Source of the DNA: Chryseobacterium sp. 3008163 | Lineage (GTDB): Bacteria; Bacteroidota; Bacteroidia; Flavobacteriales; Weeksellaceae | Assembly: GCF_003669035.1 (NCBI RefSeq) | Contig: NZ_CP033070.1 | Span: 2,790,001 to 2,854,000 of the forward strand | DNA length: 64,000 nucleotides | Direction of reading: 5' to 3' | The notes under the pieces: generated by a model | Databases searched by the model: none | What the model was told of the DNA's origin: nothing | Seen by the model: the letters and a program-made list of their open reading frames with translations, nothing else | Shown: in pieces, positions 41,173-51,100 of the stretch | Numbering within the stretch: the stretch's first letter is position 1 | Layout: each line of letters opens with the position of its first letter | Program-made: the position numbers and the translations under genes

Positions 41173-42834
41173 TTACCTCAATTTCTTCACAGTTTTATTC
41201 AGATATTTCTCAACATTCTCACGATCCGGAACTGTTGTGATTTCTTTCTTCAAAGCTTTTTCAAATTCAGTTTTTGCCTTAGAATATTCTTTTTGCTTAA
41301 AATAATATTTCCCAGCCTGATAATAAACCAACCAAAAATCTGGATTCAACAATTGATAATGAGGAATAAAATCATCAGTTAAAAGAACATCATTACCATC
41401 AATTGCACTTTGAACTTCTCCATTCGCAAACTTAAATTCTTCATAATCTTCAAACTCTTTAGATTCAACAAATGGATCTTTAGCAATATTGAATTCCGAT
41501 TTTGCAAAGTCACCATCTTTCAATTTTTGATCAGAGAAAATTTCATTCAAATCATAGCAGACAAACTCTCCCAACTGATAAGGATTTGACGATACCCAAA
41601 CTAATCTTTTCTGAGGCGAAAAAATTACCGCATGATGAGCTAAAAGTTGATTTATAGCCTTTTCATTTCCGTAACCAATACTTTTATCTTTTAAACCAGA
41701 TTTGTCTCTTAAAATCGAAGCCATTTTCTCAGGATTCAGTTTTGGGTTTTCCTGCAAAAGCTCTTGGAGTTTTTCATAGCGGTATTCTGAATGACTTTCG
41801 ATGATATGCTTTTTATTTTTTTTATCATTTTTATAAGCTTCAGATTGAAAATGATTGGTACAAAATACCCTGCTTGAATTAGCCGCATCATAAACACCGA
41901 AATTCTTAGGTGAAACTTCAATAATCACGGCTTTTTTATCATTTGCGCTCCCAACCAAAATAGATTCTGAGACAAAAACCTTTCTCTTTTTTGCAATCGC
42001 AATCGCTTCATCAATGTTTTTGGCATATTGCAAAATCTCTCTCGTAACAAGAGAAATCGGTGTTTTTGCCATCAACGGGATTTTCGATTTTCCGGCATTG
42101 ATGGTCACCGTAATTCCTTCTTTATTCATTCCGGAAACCACGCCAATCATTCCTGGCCAACTTACAGACATGTATGGAATTCCGTTTTCGGGTTCTACAA
42201 ATTCAATTAATTTATTTTTAGAAAAATCTTCACCTACAGAAAAATCGAAATTTCTACCGATCAATAAATCTCCGTCTTCTGTATTTTCGTTCCAAACAGC
42301 CAAAGATGTACAACCTACTACCATTAAATCCTGCATTGCGTGACCAATATCGTGCGCTCCGTGCAGATACATTGCTCTTCTGAATTTTGGAGCAATAAAA
42401 TCATATTTGTCTGATGAATATTGAGACAAACCAAACAATTCAGCCTGAAAATCTTCTCTTACATTGAGATACATTTTGCGGTTGTACCATTTCAGGAAAC
42501 CTCTCAACAGTTTTTGCTTGAACTTTGACGGAACAAAACCTTCCACTTTAGAAAAGAAAATTTCTTCCTGCTTTTGCGTTAAATTTTCAGTTAAAGCTCC
42601 GTTGTTATAGCCTAACTGCAAAGGATTTCCTTTAATGTACAATTCCCAAAGCTGTTGTTTGTTCTTGGTTAAATAATTTTGATTAAAACTAAAAGTGGAA
42701 TCGTTGATCTTCTCAACTTTTGGAATTTCCAGCGCATACTGTTGTACTTCGGGAGTGTGTTTAACAGACTTTCTTGTTCCACACGAAATGAGATTTAAAA
42801 CCAGCAAAAGAAAAAATAAAGATTTACTTTTCAT
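41173..42834 (-). CDS. C45 acyltransferase-like lipoprotein with TPR end
   Basis: A 553-residue lipoprotein: MKSKSLFFLLLVLNLISCGTRK, with the lipid Cys in LISC. The middle is a C45 (acyl-CoA:6-aminopenicillanic acid acyltransferase) domain whose predicted self-cleaving nucleophile is Cys175 in MVVGCTSLAVW, with LIGRNFDFSV, VSGMNKEGITVTINAG and FCTNHFQSEAY nearby. A short TPR-like C terminus follows (YYQAGKYYFKQKEYSKAKTEFEKALKK). It would break or form amide/ester bonds at the outer membrane or in the periplasm. It overlaps the oxidoreductase upstream by 11 bases and ends the minus-strand operon. Confidence 0.82.
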   Translation of the reverse strand: MKSKSLFFLLLVLNLISCGTRKSVKHTPEVQQYALEIPKVEKINDSTFSFNQNYLTKNKQQLWELYIKGNPLQLGYNNGALTENLTQKQEEIFFSKVEGFVPSKFKQKLLRGFLKWYNRKMYLNVREDFQAELFGLSQYSSDKYDFIAPKFRRAMYLHGAHDIGHAMQDLMVVGCTSLAVWNENTEDGDLLIGRNFDFSVGEDFSKNKLIEFVEPENGIPYMSVSWPGMIGVVSGMNKEGITVTINAGKSKIPLMAKTPISLVTREILQYAKNIDEAIAIAKKRKVFVSESILVGSANDKKAVIIEVSPKNFGVYDAANSSRVFCTNHFQSEAYKNDKKNKKHIIESHSEYRYEKLQELLQENPKLNPEKMASILRDKSGLKDKSIGYGNEKAINQLLAHHAVIFSPQKRLVWVSSNPYQLGEFVCYDLNEIFSDQKLKDGDFAKSEFNIAKDPFVESKEFEDYEEFKFANGEVQSAIDGNDVLLTDDFIPHYQLLNPDFWLVYYQAGKYYFKQKEYSKAKTEFEKALKKEITTVPDRENVEKYLNKTVKKLR

Positions 42835-44358
42835 CGGCTTGATTTAAAATTTTTGATAACCGCTCATCGATCAATTCTTTCCCTAAGATTTCAGCACAGG
42901 TATTGAAAGCTCCAATTGTACAGCCTAAAATCCCGTGCATATTCACAGATTGACCTGTGAGGAAAAGGTTTTCAATCTTCGTGCGTGGCGAAACCATCGT
43001 TTTTAAGGGGTTTTCTGAAGTTTTTTTGTAACCGTACATATTTCCCTCAAAACTACCGATATAATCACGATATGACAACGGTGATGAAGTATAAATATTT
43101 TAATCGATTCTCTTAAGTCCGGGATTTTCTTTTCTAAAGCCTGAATCATTTTTTCAGCTTTTTCAAGTTTAAATTTTTCGTAGAGTTGGTGTCTTTCGTG
43201 CTGGTTTGCAATCGTGTTGAAGGTATTTTCCCATTCTTTCACTTCTTCAAAATCCATGTAAGAAATTGCGGTCAGACTTTCTGCAAATTCAGGATGCTGC
43301 TTTGAAGGAGCAGACGAAAGCATATAAGTTTCCGGCCAGTTTTCTTTTTTATATTTAAAAGCATTCCATACCATTTCTTCGGATGAATAATGGTAAATAT
43401 TATGATTGAAATTGAGAATTGAATTCGGTTTTAAAACCAAATAAACACTGAAACACGACGAAACAGGCTCCCAGCTTAACACTCTGTTTAAAAAAGATTT
43501 CTTCAGTCTTTCTTCACCGATTAATCTAGTTAAAGACCGGATTTCAATATTTGAAATAAACTGTTTAGAGAAATATTCTTTCCCTGATTTCGTTTTTACA
43601 GAACTTAGAACGTTATTTTCATTAAAGATAATCTCAGCCACTTCCGAATGTTTATGAACATCTGCTCCGTATTCTCTCAATTTACGAATTAAAAGTTTAG
43701 AAATCTGGCTTCCTCCTTTCACGCATTTGTACGCACTTTGAATGTAAGAATTTACTGTCAAGGCATGAACATAAAACGGAATGTTTTCAGAATCTCCTGC
43801 GTATAAAAAATTAGAGCCTAATAAAACGGATTGCAGTTTTTTGTTCTGAGTAATCGATTCGATGAATCTTTTGGTATTTAAATGGAGAATTTCTTCACTG
43901 TAACTATCTTTTCCGACAATATTATATCTCGGAAAATGATTGCAGACACGCTGGATTTCTTCACAATAATTTTCTAATTTTTCTCTTTCTTCAGGAAAAT
44001 AGTTGGATAATTGCTCAACAAAATTGTTATATCCTTGAGCGTGTGGATATTCAATTTCATCATCTCCGAAAGTGATTTTATCATAGCCATTTTCATCCAT
44101 TTTCTGGAGTTCCAAATTATCCATTATTCCCAGATAAGAAAAAAACTGATGCAGGTTTTGCCCTTTTGAAAGTCCACCCAAATAGTGAACTCCAGTGTCG
44201 AAAATTAATTTATCTCTTGAAAAGGTCTGCAAGTTTCCTCCATATTGATTGTTTTTCTCCAATACACAGACTTTTAAGCCTTCTTTCGCCAAAATAAGAG
44301 CCGAAACAAGACCTCCTATTCCGCTGCCGATAATCAATATGTCGTATGTTTTTTTCAA
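42824..44358 (-). pseudogene. CrtI/RetSat-like FAD oxidoreductase, frameshifted
   Basis: A phytoene-desaturase/retinol-saturase type flavoprotein of about 510 residues when repaired. The FAD loop is ILIIGSGIGGLVSALILAKEG near residues 5-25. FDTGVHYLGG follows, and the C terminus (LFLTGQSVNMHGILGCTIGAFNTCAEIL) is in the other frame. The break is at the T run 43098-43101, one base short (plus-strand view). It may add or remove double bonds on the polyene or on a resorcinol alkyl chain; this is inference. It is the last gene before the IS110 remnant. Confidence 0.83.
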
Positions 44359-44439
44359 GGAAATTCTTATTTTAAAACAACATTATTTACGAAAGATTAA
44401 ATTTAGTTTTTGTCATCCTATGTTTGCAAAACAATAAAT

Positions 44440-45061
44440 TTAAGGAATAATAGAGAAGTTAAGGTAAAGAAAAAGCTACAAATTGTCATTAGTCTTGGAG
44501 ACAGCACGGAATGTAAGTTCCTTTACCCTTTACTACAAAAGCTTGAACAGATCATTAGGTTATAAAGCCTGCATTTAGGATAGATAAGCTAGTGTAGTAC
44601 TTCTTCTCGGTAAAAAATATTGTATGTGTAAATTTATAGGAATTGACATTAGTAAGCAAACATTTGATGTTAGTTTTTCAGAGGATAAAATTTGGAAGCA
44701 TCATGTTTTTGAGAACAAGGCTTACGGATTCAAAAAATTATTACAACTTATAGATCCGGAAGATTGGGTTGCGAAGGAAGCATCAGGAAGCTCTATCTTC
44801 CTTTGACGGAGTTGTTAACAAGATGGGAATGCAGATCTGCGTAGTGAATCCTTTGGTAATAAAGCAATTTCCCCAAACTAATCTGTATTGCGCAAAACGG
44901 ATAAGAAAGACGTTCAAACGATTGTAGAATATGCTGAAAAGTACGAATTGAGGATGTGGAATCCTTCGAGTGAAAATGCCAATAAGCTGCGTCAATTGTA
45001 TAGCCGGAAAGAAATGTTGTTAAAGCAGGTTCATCAAAAAAGTAAGCCTTGTATATTTTAA
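44440..45061 (+). mobile_element. IS110-family element remnant
   Basis: A decayed IS110-type element: a non-coding region of about 180 bases (44440-44623) followed by a broken transposase N-terminal part. The right part of the transposase and the far end are missing, and no clear end repeats can be drawn, as expected for this family. It lies on the plus strand inside a minus-strand run of flexirubin genes and separates the oxidoreductase/C45 pair from the dehydratase/DarB/DarA genes. Confidence 0.7.
44624..45061 (+). pseudogene. IS110 transposase fragment (DEDD domain)
   Basis: About 145 codons spread over several frames. Frame 1 has MCKFIGIDISKQTFDVSFS with the first catalytic Asp, and KEASGSS near codon 55. 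Then LPLTELLTR, next KMGMQICVVNPLVIKQFPQTNLY, and finally KTDKKDVQTIVEYAEKYELRMWNPSSEN and KLRQLYSRKEMLLKQVHQ. These are the RuvC-like DEDD half of an IS110 transposase, joined by at least three frame changes. The Tnp_20 serine half is missing, so it is dead. Confidence 0.8.
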
Positions 45062-45070
45062 AACAATATT

Positions 45071-45514
45071 CTAAGATTTCAGTTCCTGAATAAACAAGCT
45101 AATCTCCGTACGAATCAACAATTCATCGTCCAGAAATGTTTCACAGAAAATCTGGCAGATGTTTTCATATTGAGAAATTAAAGAAGCTTTTGAAATAATT
45201 TTGTCACCGATTTTGGGCAAGGCAAAAATCTCAATCTTTTTGATATTGGTAATGAAACCGATTACTTTAGTTCCGTCATCAGAACCTTTAAAAAAACTCT
45301 GTCCGAGAATTGAAGAACAAGTTTGTGCCGAATGTTCTATAAGACCCGCTTCTACAAAATGATTATTGTGAACGAAAATGTTGTCAGAAGTAATTTCAAA
45401 AGAAGTAATCACCTTTTCCGGAGTAAGCTCCAGAATATAATCAGCCATCAGCATCGGTTCGCGATGTGGTAAAAAATGGTGAATATTAATGATGTTTTCT
45501 TCTTTTAACTCCAT
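45071..45514 (-). CDS. Hotdog dehydratase-like protein 1
   Basis: A 147-residue FabZ-type hotdog protein. LPHREPMLMADYI matches the LPHRxPxLxxD start of FabZ. The active-site region reads VHNNHFVEAGLIEHSAQ, keeping the catalytic-position His (HF) and the acidic residue. It is separated from the next gene by 147 bases that contain a dispersed repeat. With the following hotdog protein it may form the dehydratase heterodimer known from aryl-polyene systems. Confidence 0.8.
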   Translation of the reverse strand: MELKEENIINIHHFLPHREPMLMADYILELTPEKVITSFEITSDNIFVHNNHFVEAGLIEHSAQTCSSILGQSFFKGSDDGTKVIGFITNIKKIEIFALPKIGDKIISKASLISQYENICQIFCETFLDDELLIRTEISLFIQELKS

Positions 45515-45547
45515 GTAAATTTTCCTTCTAAAAAACTTTAATTATAT

Positions 45548-45651
45548 CATTTCGTCACTTCGATTAGATCTTGAAAAAATCGTATCGAGAAGTTGATGTG
45601 CTAAAGTTCTCGATACAAATTCTTCCAGAATTTTACTCGAACTGACGAATT
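45548..45651. repeat. Dispersed inverted repeat (gtcacttcga...tcgaactgac)
   Basis: TTTCGTCACTTCGATTAG and ATCGTATCGAGAAG face TTCTCGATACAAAT and TACTCGAACTGACGAATTG, an imperfect inverted repeat of about 100 bases typical of Chryseobacterium intergenic DNA. It fills the gap between the two hotdog genes. Confidence 0.65.
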
Positions 45652-45661
45652 GTTTTTAAAT

Positions 45662-46093
45662 CTATTTTACAACCGTTTTCATCTGTGATTTTGCAATTAC
45701 GGTATCATTTATTTTAGTGATAATTTCTACTAAAGTTACACCCAGCATTTCATTCAGAATGGTAGCTTCGGTTACCAATTGGTCACCCAATTTTGGTAAA
45801 GCGTCTGCTTCAAAAGATTTGATGGCACCGATGTAGCCCGTCGGAGATTCTTTCCCTAAAAGAAAATATTTGTAACCGGTATGTAAGGCCACAGTCTGAG
45901 CCTGATGCTCGATTAAGCCTGAAGCCTGAAAAATTCCTTCATGTACAAAAAGGTTGTCTTCTTTGATAGTGAATCCTGAGATCACGTGGTTTTCTGAATA
46001 TTCTGAAACCTCGCCTACCATCACGAAAGGTGCTTTCTGCGGAATAAGACTTCCTACAAAACTTTGATCAGAATTTGGTAAAGTAATTTCCAT
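45662..46093 (-). CDS. Hotdog dehydratase-like protein 2, active His absent
   Basis: A 143-residue hotdog protein, paralogue of the one at 45071. The active-site region is VHEGIFQASGLIEHQAQT: the histidine of VHNNHF in its paralogue is replaced by Ile in EGIF, so it is probably not catalytic alone. The N-terminal part has GSLIPQKAPFVMVGEV. The start is ATG 46093, overlapping the DarB stop by one base (TAATG), so expression is coupled to DarB. A structural or regulatory subunit of a heterodimer is a reasonable inference. Confidence 0.78.
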   Translation of the reverse strand: MEITLPNSDQSFVGSLIPQKAPFVMVGEVSEYSENHVISGFTIKEDNLFVHEGIFQASGLIEHQAQTVALHTGYKYFLLGKESPTGYIGAIKSFEADALPKLGDQLVTEATILNEMLGVTLVEIITKINDTVIAKSQMKTVVK

Positions 46094-47232
46094 TATACAA
46101 CAGTTAGTAACGAACAAGAATAGGCAAATCTTCCGCTTTCAGGTACACATAAAAGGATTTTTTCACCTTTTTTCAATTTCCCTGAATTCATCAATTGTTC
46201 TACGGCAACGAAAATAGATCCTGCACCAATATTTCCAATTTCTGAAAGATTATAGAACCATTTTTCCCAAGGGAAATCTAATCCTACGTTTGCAAATTCT
46301 TCTTTTAAACCTTCTTTGAAATAACCTGAAGAAATATGCGCCAAAACGTGATCTACAGATTCCGGATCAAGCTGGTGTTTGTCAAAAGATGCTCTTAAAC
46401 TTTCTGCACCTTTCACCAAAATATATTTATCAAGAATTTTAGTATCTTGTTTTAAAGCAAAAATAGATTGCTTCAGCCATTCGTCTGATGGGTAATCTGC
46501 CCAAGATTTCAAGCTTCCGTCTTCCTGCTTTTCACAACCGGAATACATACAAGCTTCGATTTCGTGAGCGTAAGAATAGAAGTCTATCCAATCGATTTTT
46601 AACGAAATTTCGTTTTCTCTTGGCTTGTTTTGCAATAAAAATGCACCGGCACCGTCCGAAAGCATCCATCTAAGGAATTCTCTTTTGAAAGCAATAATTG
46701 GTCTTTCTTCTAAAAGTTTTAGATTTTCTGCTTCATGATCAAATTTATCGGCAGTCATCCAAGAAGACATTTTTTCAGAACCAGCACACACGGCAGTTTC
46801 CTGCACTCCCGCTTTTATGGAAAGAAAACCGTAGTTCAAGGCATTCATCCCAGAGTTACAAAGTCCTGTTGCGGTATTTATTTCGATAGATCTCCCAATA
46901 TTAAGCTCACCGTGTACCATAGATGCATGTGAAGGCTGAATCTGATCCGGCGAAGTAGTTCCCACGGACAAGAGTTTCAGATCTTCTTTTTTGAAGTTCT
47001 CATCAAAGAGTCCTTCCACTGCCTTTGCGGTAATCTGAGCATTAGAGTGAGTAGATTCTCCGTTTTTATCTAAAGCGTAATATCTCGTAGTGATTTTATT
47101 GTTCCTTAGAATTAAAGCTCTCGCTTTAGAGGGTGTATTATTTACCAAGCCAAGATAGCTTTCCATTTCGTCATTCGAAACCGGCTCATTCGGCAAGTAT
47201 GTTGAAGCTTTTGTTATAAATACGTCGTACAT
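46093..47232 (-). CDS. darB: DarB-type ketosynthase (dialkylresorcinol synthesis)
   Basis: A 379-residue KASIII/FabH-like enzyme that, in DarA/DarB systems, joins two acyl-derived chains with DarA to make the dialkylcyclohexanedione/resorcinol core. Catalytic Cys is in TGLCNSGMNALNYG near residues 123-136, His in VLAHISSGYF near 297, and Asn in IGNIGAGS near 343. It is followed two bases away by darA (upstream on the minus strand) and overlaps the hotdog gene downstream. Strong match in layout and motifs to DarB of flexirubin clusters. Confidence 0.9.
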   Translation of the reverse strand: MYDVFITKASTYLPNEPVSNDEMESYLGLVNNTPSKARALILRNNKITTRYYALDKNGESTHSNAQITAKAVEGLFDENFKKEDLKLLSVGTTSPDQIQPSHASMVHGELNIGRSIEINTATGLCNSGMNALNYGFLSIKAGVQETAVCAGSEKMSSWMTADKFDHEAENLKLLEERPIIAFKREFLRWMLSDGAGAFLLQNKPRENEISLKIDWIDFYSYAHEIEACMYSGCEKQEDGSLKSWADYPSDEWLKQSIFALKQDTKILDKYILVKGAESLRASFDKHQLDPESVDHVLAHISSGYFKEGLKEEFANVGLDFPWEKWFYNLSEIGNIGAGSIFVAVEQLMNSGKLKKGEKILLCVPESGRFAYSCSLLTVV

Positions 47233-47234
47233 TT

Positions 47235-48149
47235 CTATTTTAAATTAATTCCTTGTAAATATTTTTTCTGCTTTTGTCTTTTAGACCATAAAACAGGCGC
47301 TAATAATAAATGAAAAATCAAAACAATTGGTGAAATTATCCAAATTGCTGCCATCAAATATACCTTAAAGAATTTTATCAGCAAAGGTCGTTTTTCTTTT
47401 TTCTTGATAATCAGATTACTCCATATGGTAAAGATTTTGTTTCCTACTTTCTCTACACGCACCAGGAAGGGTCTTATTTCAACAGCTCCGTTTTTTACTA
47501 AGTCGGGCTGTAGATTGGTGAAATCATTGTTCTCAAAGTGATTTTCGATGATCTTCCCATATTTTCCGGCTCCGTTGATTTCTTCATCTGAAACTCCGGC
47601 TGCCGGAAGCATTCCCGATTTTTCTTTTTGTCCCGTTGTCAGCCAGCGAAGAATAGTCAAAACACTGGTGTAATTGTCGTGTCTGTCTACCAAAGCGATA
47701 TTTCCGATCAGTTTGGCATTTAGATTTTTTAAATAAACTTTTAATTTTTCTTGAGAAAGCATCCACATATTTCTGGTTGCAGAAACGGTAACGATGGGAG
47801 TGTCTTTTAATAAACCTTCTGCATAACTACTTTTCAAAAATGAAATAATAGGAATAGAAGGCGTCAGGTACCAAACCTGATATCCGAAAAGAATAAGGTC
47901 ATATTTTTTATTCAGCACATTTTCCGGTGGCGGAAGGATGTCGCTTGGAATCTGCAAATAAGATTCCGGAAAAGTATTAAAAAAAACATCACTCGGCCAG
48001 GGAAAGGGGAAGTCTTCTTTGAGCTGAATGTTGTAATAGGTGACAAGATATTCGTCTTTCTTATCCTCAAACGGCTGGGCAATATTTTTCATAATATCCT
48101 CCAGCTGACCCGTCTGTGTATAATAGAGAACAAGTACGTTTTTCTGCAT
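47235..48149 (-). CDS. darA: DarA-type dialkylresorcinol condensing enzyme
   Basis: A 304-residue protein with a flavodoxin-like N-terminal fold (NVLVLYYTQTGQLEDIMKN, DLILFGYQVWYLTPSIPI, VSATRNMWMLSQEKL) and a C-terminal membrane segment near residues 265-285. Proteins of this kind are the DarA partner that closes and aromatises the resorcinol in dialkylresorcinol and flexirubin synthesis. The gene lies between the MMPL fusion and darB, two bases from darB. Codons for LQPDLVK match a block of dispersed repeat B, which may be chance. Confidence 0.88.
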   Translation of the reverse strand: MQKNVLVLYYTQTGQLEDIMKNIAQPFEDKKDEYLVTYYNIQLKEDFPFPWPSDVFFNTFPESYLQIPSDILPPPENVLNKKYDLILFGYQVWYLTPSIPIISFLKSSYAEGLLKDTPIVTVSATRNMWMLSQEKLKVYLKNLNAKLIGNIALVDRHDNYTSVLTILRWLTTGQKEKSGMLPAAGVSDEEINGAGKYGKIIENHFENNDFTNLQPDLVKNGAVEIRPFLVRVEKVGNKIFTIWSNLIIKKKEKRPLLIKFFKVYLMAAIWIISPIVLIFHLLLAPVLWSKRQKQKKYLQGINLK

Positions 48150-48191
48150 TAATATTCTTTATGGATTACAAAAATATGCTTTTAAAATTTA

Positions 48192-51100
48192 TTATTCGTG
48201 TCGGAATACTCTTATTGATTCCGAAGTGAACACTAAGTTAAATGAAGGGTTTTCAAAAATAATATTTTCAGTGTTTACAAAAATAACGGTTTCTGGAAGC
48301 TGAGTGATTTCGGTTACATTAAATTTGGGATCTGAAATCAAAAGAACATCAATGTCTTTGACGATTTCAGAAGTGTTTTTGATGTAATTTATTTTTCTTG
48401 TTTTAACGACATAATTGTTTTCTGCAATTTGTCTTTTTTCTTCATTTTCAATTAAACTGAAAACTCTTCTTCCGGCTTGCTGAAGCGTTATCAAAGCATC
48501 CTTTTGACCAAAATCATCTGCGATGTGTAAGATGTTTGCATCTTTTGCAATATGTTTGTTCAGTTCAAAATAAACAGATTTATTTCTTTTGAAATCCTGT
48601 TTGACTTCTTTTACAACTTCGGTTTCTTTATAGAGAAAGCTCAAAAATAATTTCTTTTTAAAATAATTTTCGTCTTCAATTTCATTTCTTAGCTTGGCAA
48701 ATTCATTTCTGAAATAAAAATTGATTTTTTTAGCTCTTTCTTTATAAGTCGTTCCAAATGATAAGTCGTTTTTGCTGATTCTGTCACCAACTTTCACAAT
48801 AATATCGCCATCGTAAATAATAAAATCACCTTTTGGTAAAACTTCAGAATTCCCATGTATGTAAAGTGGTAAAATATCTAAACCAAATTCTTCTGCAAGA
48901 TAAAAAGCACCTTTATGGAAGCGTTTTACATCATTCGTATAAGATCTTTCTGCTTCTGGGAAAACGACTAATGAATAACCCTGGTCAATTTTTTCCTTTA
49001 ATTTTTCCTTTCCATTTTCGATGCCTTGAGAAACCGGATAAAATCCTAAAGCCTTTACAAGTTTGCCAAAAACCGGAGAATCATAGACCCAATCATTGAC
49101 CAGATAAACAATTTTATGTGTTGCCATCGCAATAGCCAAAGTATCTAAGAATGATGTATGATTGGCGATGATGATTGCAGGTTTGCTGAAATCTTCTTTC
49201 GGGTTTGTAATTACTTTTTTCTTTACGAAAGGTGAAAGATGTAACACTGATTTTAAGAATAAAGCAATTGATTTTTTTATGAAATTTAAAGTTTTTCCTT
49301 TGGCTTTTCTCACAAAAAAATGTCCGAAAAATGAGAAGAAAAGTCCACCCAGACCATAATAAATAAATGACAGAACGGAACGTGCCAACAATCTCAAAGT
49401 TATCGGTGAAAGTCCTTTTTTAGTTCTATTGATAATTAAAAACCTAAACCAAAACGGATACAAAGTTGAAGTAATGATAATCACAGAGAGCATTCCAATC
49501 AATGCAACCAAAGCTAAAGAATGTAAAGCCGGATGTTTTGCAAAGATCAAAGAACCAATAGAAAGAATTGTTGTGAAAACTGCCAGAATAATTGAAATTC
49601 TATACGTAGGGAGTTCATTTTTCCCTGTCGTATGTTCTTTCTGCATCGCTTTCGTAAGGAAAATACTGAAATCATCACCAACCCCGAAAACCAAAGTGCA
49701 GACAACGGTGCTGAAAATGTTGAGTTCTAATCCTAAAAAATAGAGAATTCCCGCGGTCACAACTCCCGTCAAAACAATCGGAAACATGGTGAGAAGCGTC
49801 AATTCAAAATTTCTGAAGAAAACAATAATCGTAAGAAGAATTGCCAACAATGAGTAATTGATTAAGGTGTTGAAATCTCTCTTCAGCAAGCCTAAAAAGT
49901 TCTCATTCATTTGCTGGCGGTCGATGGCGATGGCATCATGTTTCTTTTCGACGTCTTTGATGAAAGCATCACGTTTCTTTTCATCCACTTTCACCACATT
50001 CGATACGGTGTAAAAACCATTTTCCTGACTGAGAAATTCTGAGATTTGAAGTGCTTTTATTTTTTCGTAATCTTTTAAACTTACAGTAGAGTAGTTTTTA
50101 TTTAAATTTTCATTAAACTGGTCAAAAGCAGAACTGTTAAAACCAAATTTATTTCCGTTATTGACCAATTCAGAAACGGTTTGGTTTTTCTTGTTTTCGT
50201 TCCAGAATTTTTGCCAGATTGCTACTTTTTTCTGTTGATCCTTTTCAGAGAAAACAATATTCCCAAGGGAATTGTAGCTTAAAATTTTCCCTTCTTTTTT
50301 TTCTTTCTCTAAAAACTGACTCAAATCTGAATTTCTTGCTAAAGCTTCTTCCTCAGAATTTCCGTAAGAAATGGTGTAAATAGATTTTGAAGTGATGTCA
50401 GACAATTTTTCAAGTTTTGCCTCACTTATTTTTAAATCTTTCGGAATGTAATTAAGGTCGCCGATATCTTCATTGAAACCAACGTGCCTAAAACCAAACA
50501 AACATGCAATAATCACAAGCGAACAGCCAATAATCAAAGGTTTGTTTTTCTCGTAAGGATAATGCCCGATTTTGTCTATAAAGTTTGTGTTTAGTTGATT
50601 TGATTTTTCCTTCGGATGATACAATTGCGGGACAATTATTAAAGCTAAAACTGACGAAAACAAAACTGTAATCGAAGCAAAAAGTCCTAAATCTTTCAAC
50701 GCTTCAGAACGTACAAAAACCAAGCATAAAAATGAAACTGCCGTCGTTGCGCTGCTCAGAATAATCGGTTGGGTAATTTCTTTGTAAAGTTCTTCAATAT
50801 TATTGTTGTGCTTGTAATGCGTCAGAATATGGAGTGCGTAATCAATCGTAATTCCAATTAAAATGGCTCCGACGCTTAATGAAATGGCTGAAATTTTATC
50901 TTTAATAAAATACAAAACCATCAACGCGAGCAATACCGAAAATAAAGTCGGAAGAAAAATAACGATGGGTGTGAAAAAACTTCTAAAATAATAAATCAAT
51001 AAAATCATTAGCACAGTCATCGAAATAATAACCGTATTCTGAATGTCTTTCTTGATTTGTTGGGCATTCGCAACAGCAATTACCGGTGAGCCAAAATAGC

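Noticed and set aside
44783..44995. A 70-codon minus-strand frame over the IS110 remnant.
   Set aside because: It is antisense to the decayed transposase and shows no independent coding features.
47505..47525. AAGTCGGGCTG inside darA, encoding LQPDLVK, matches part of repeat B.
   Set aside because: The match is short and the peptide fits the protein; chance cannot be excluded without orthologues.
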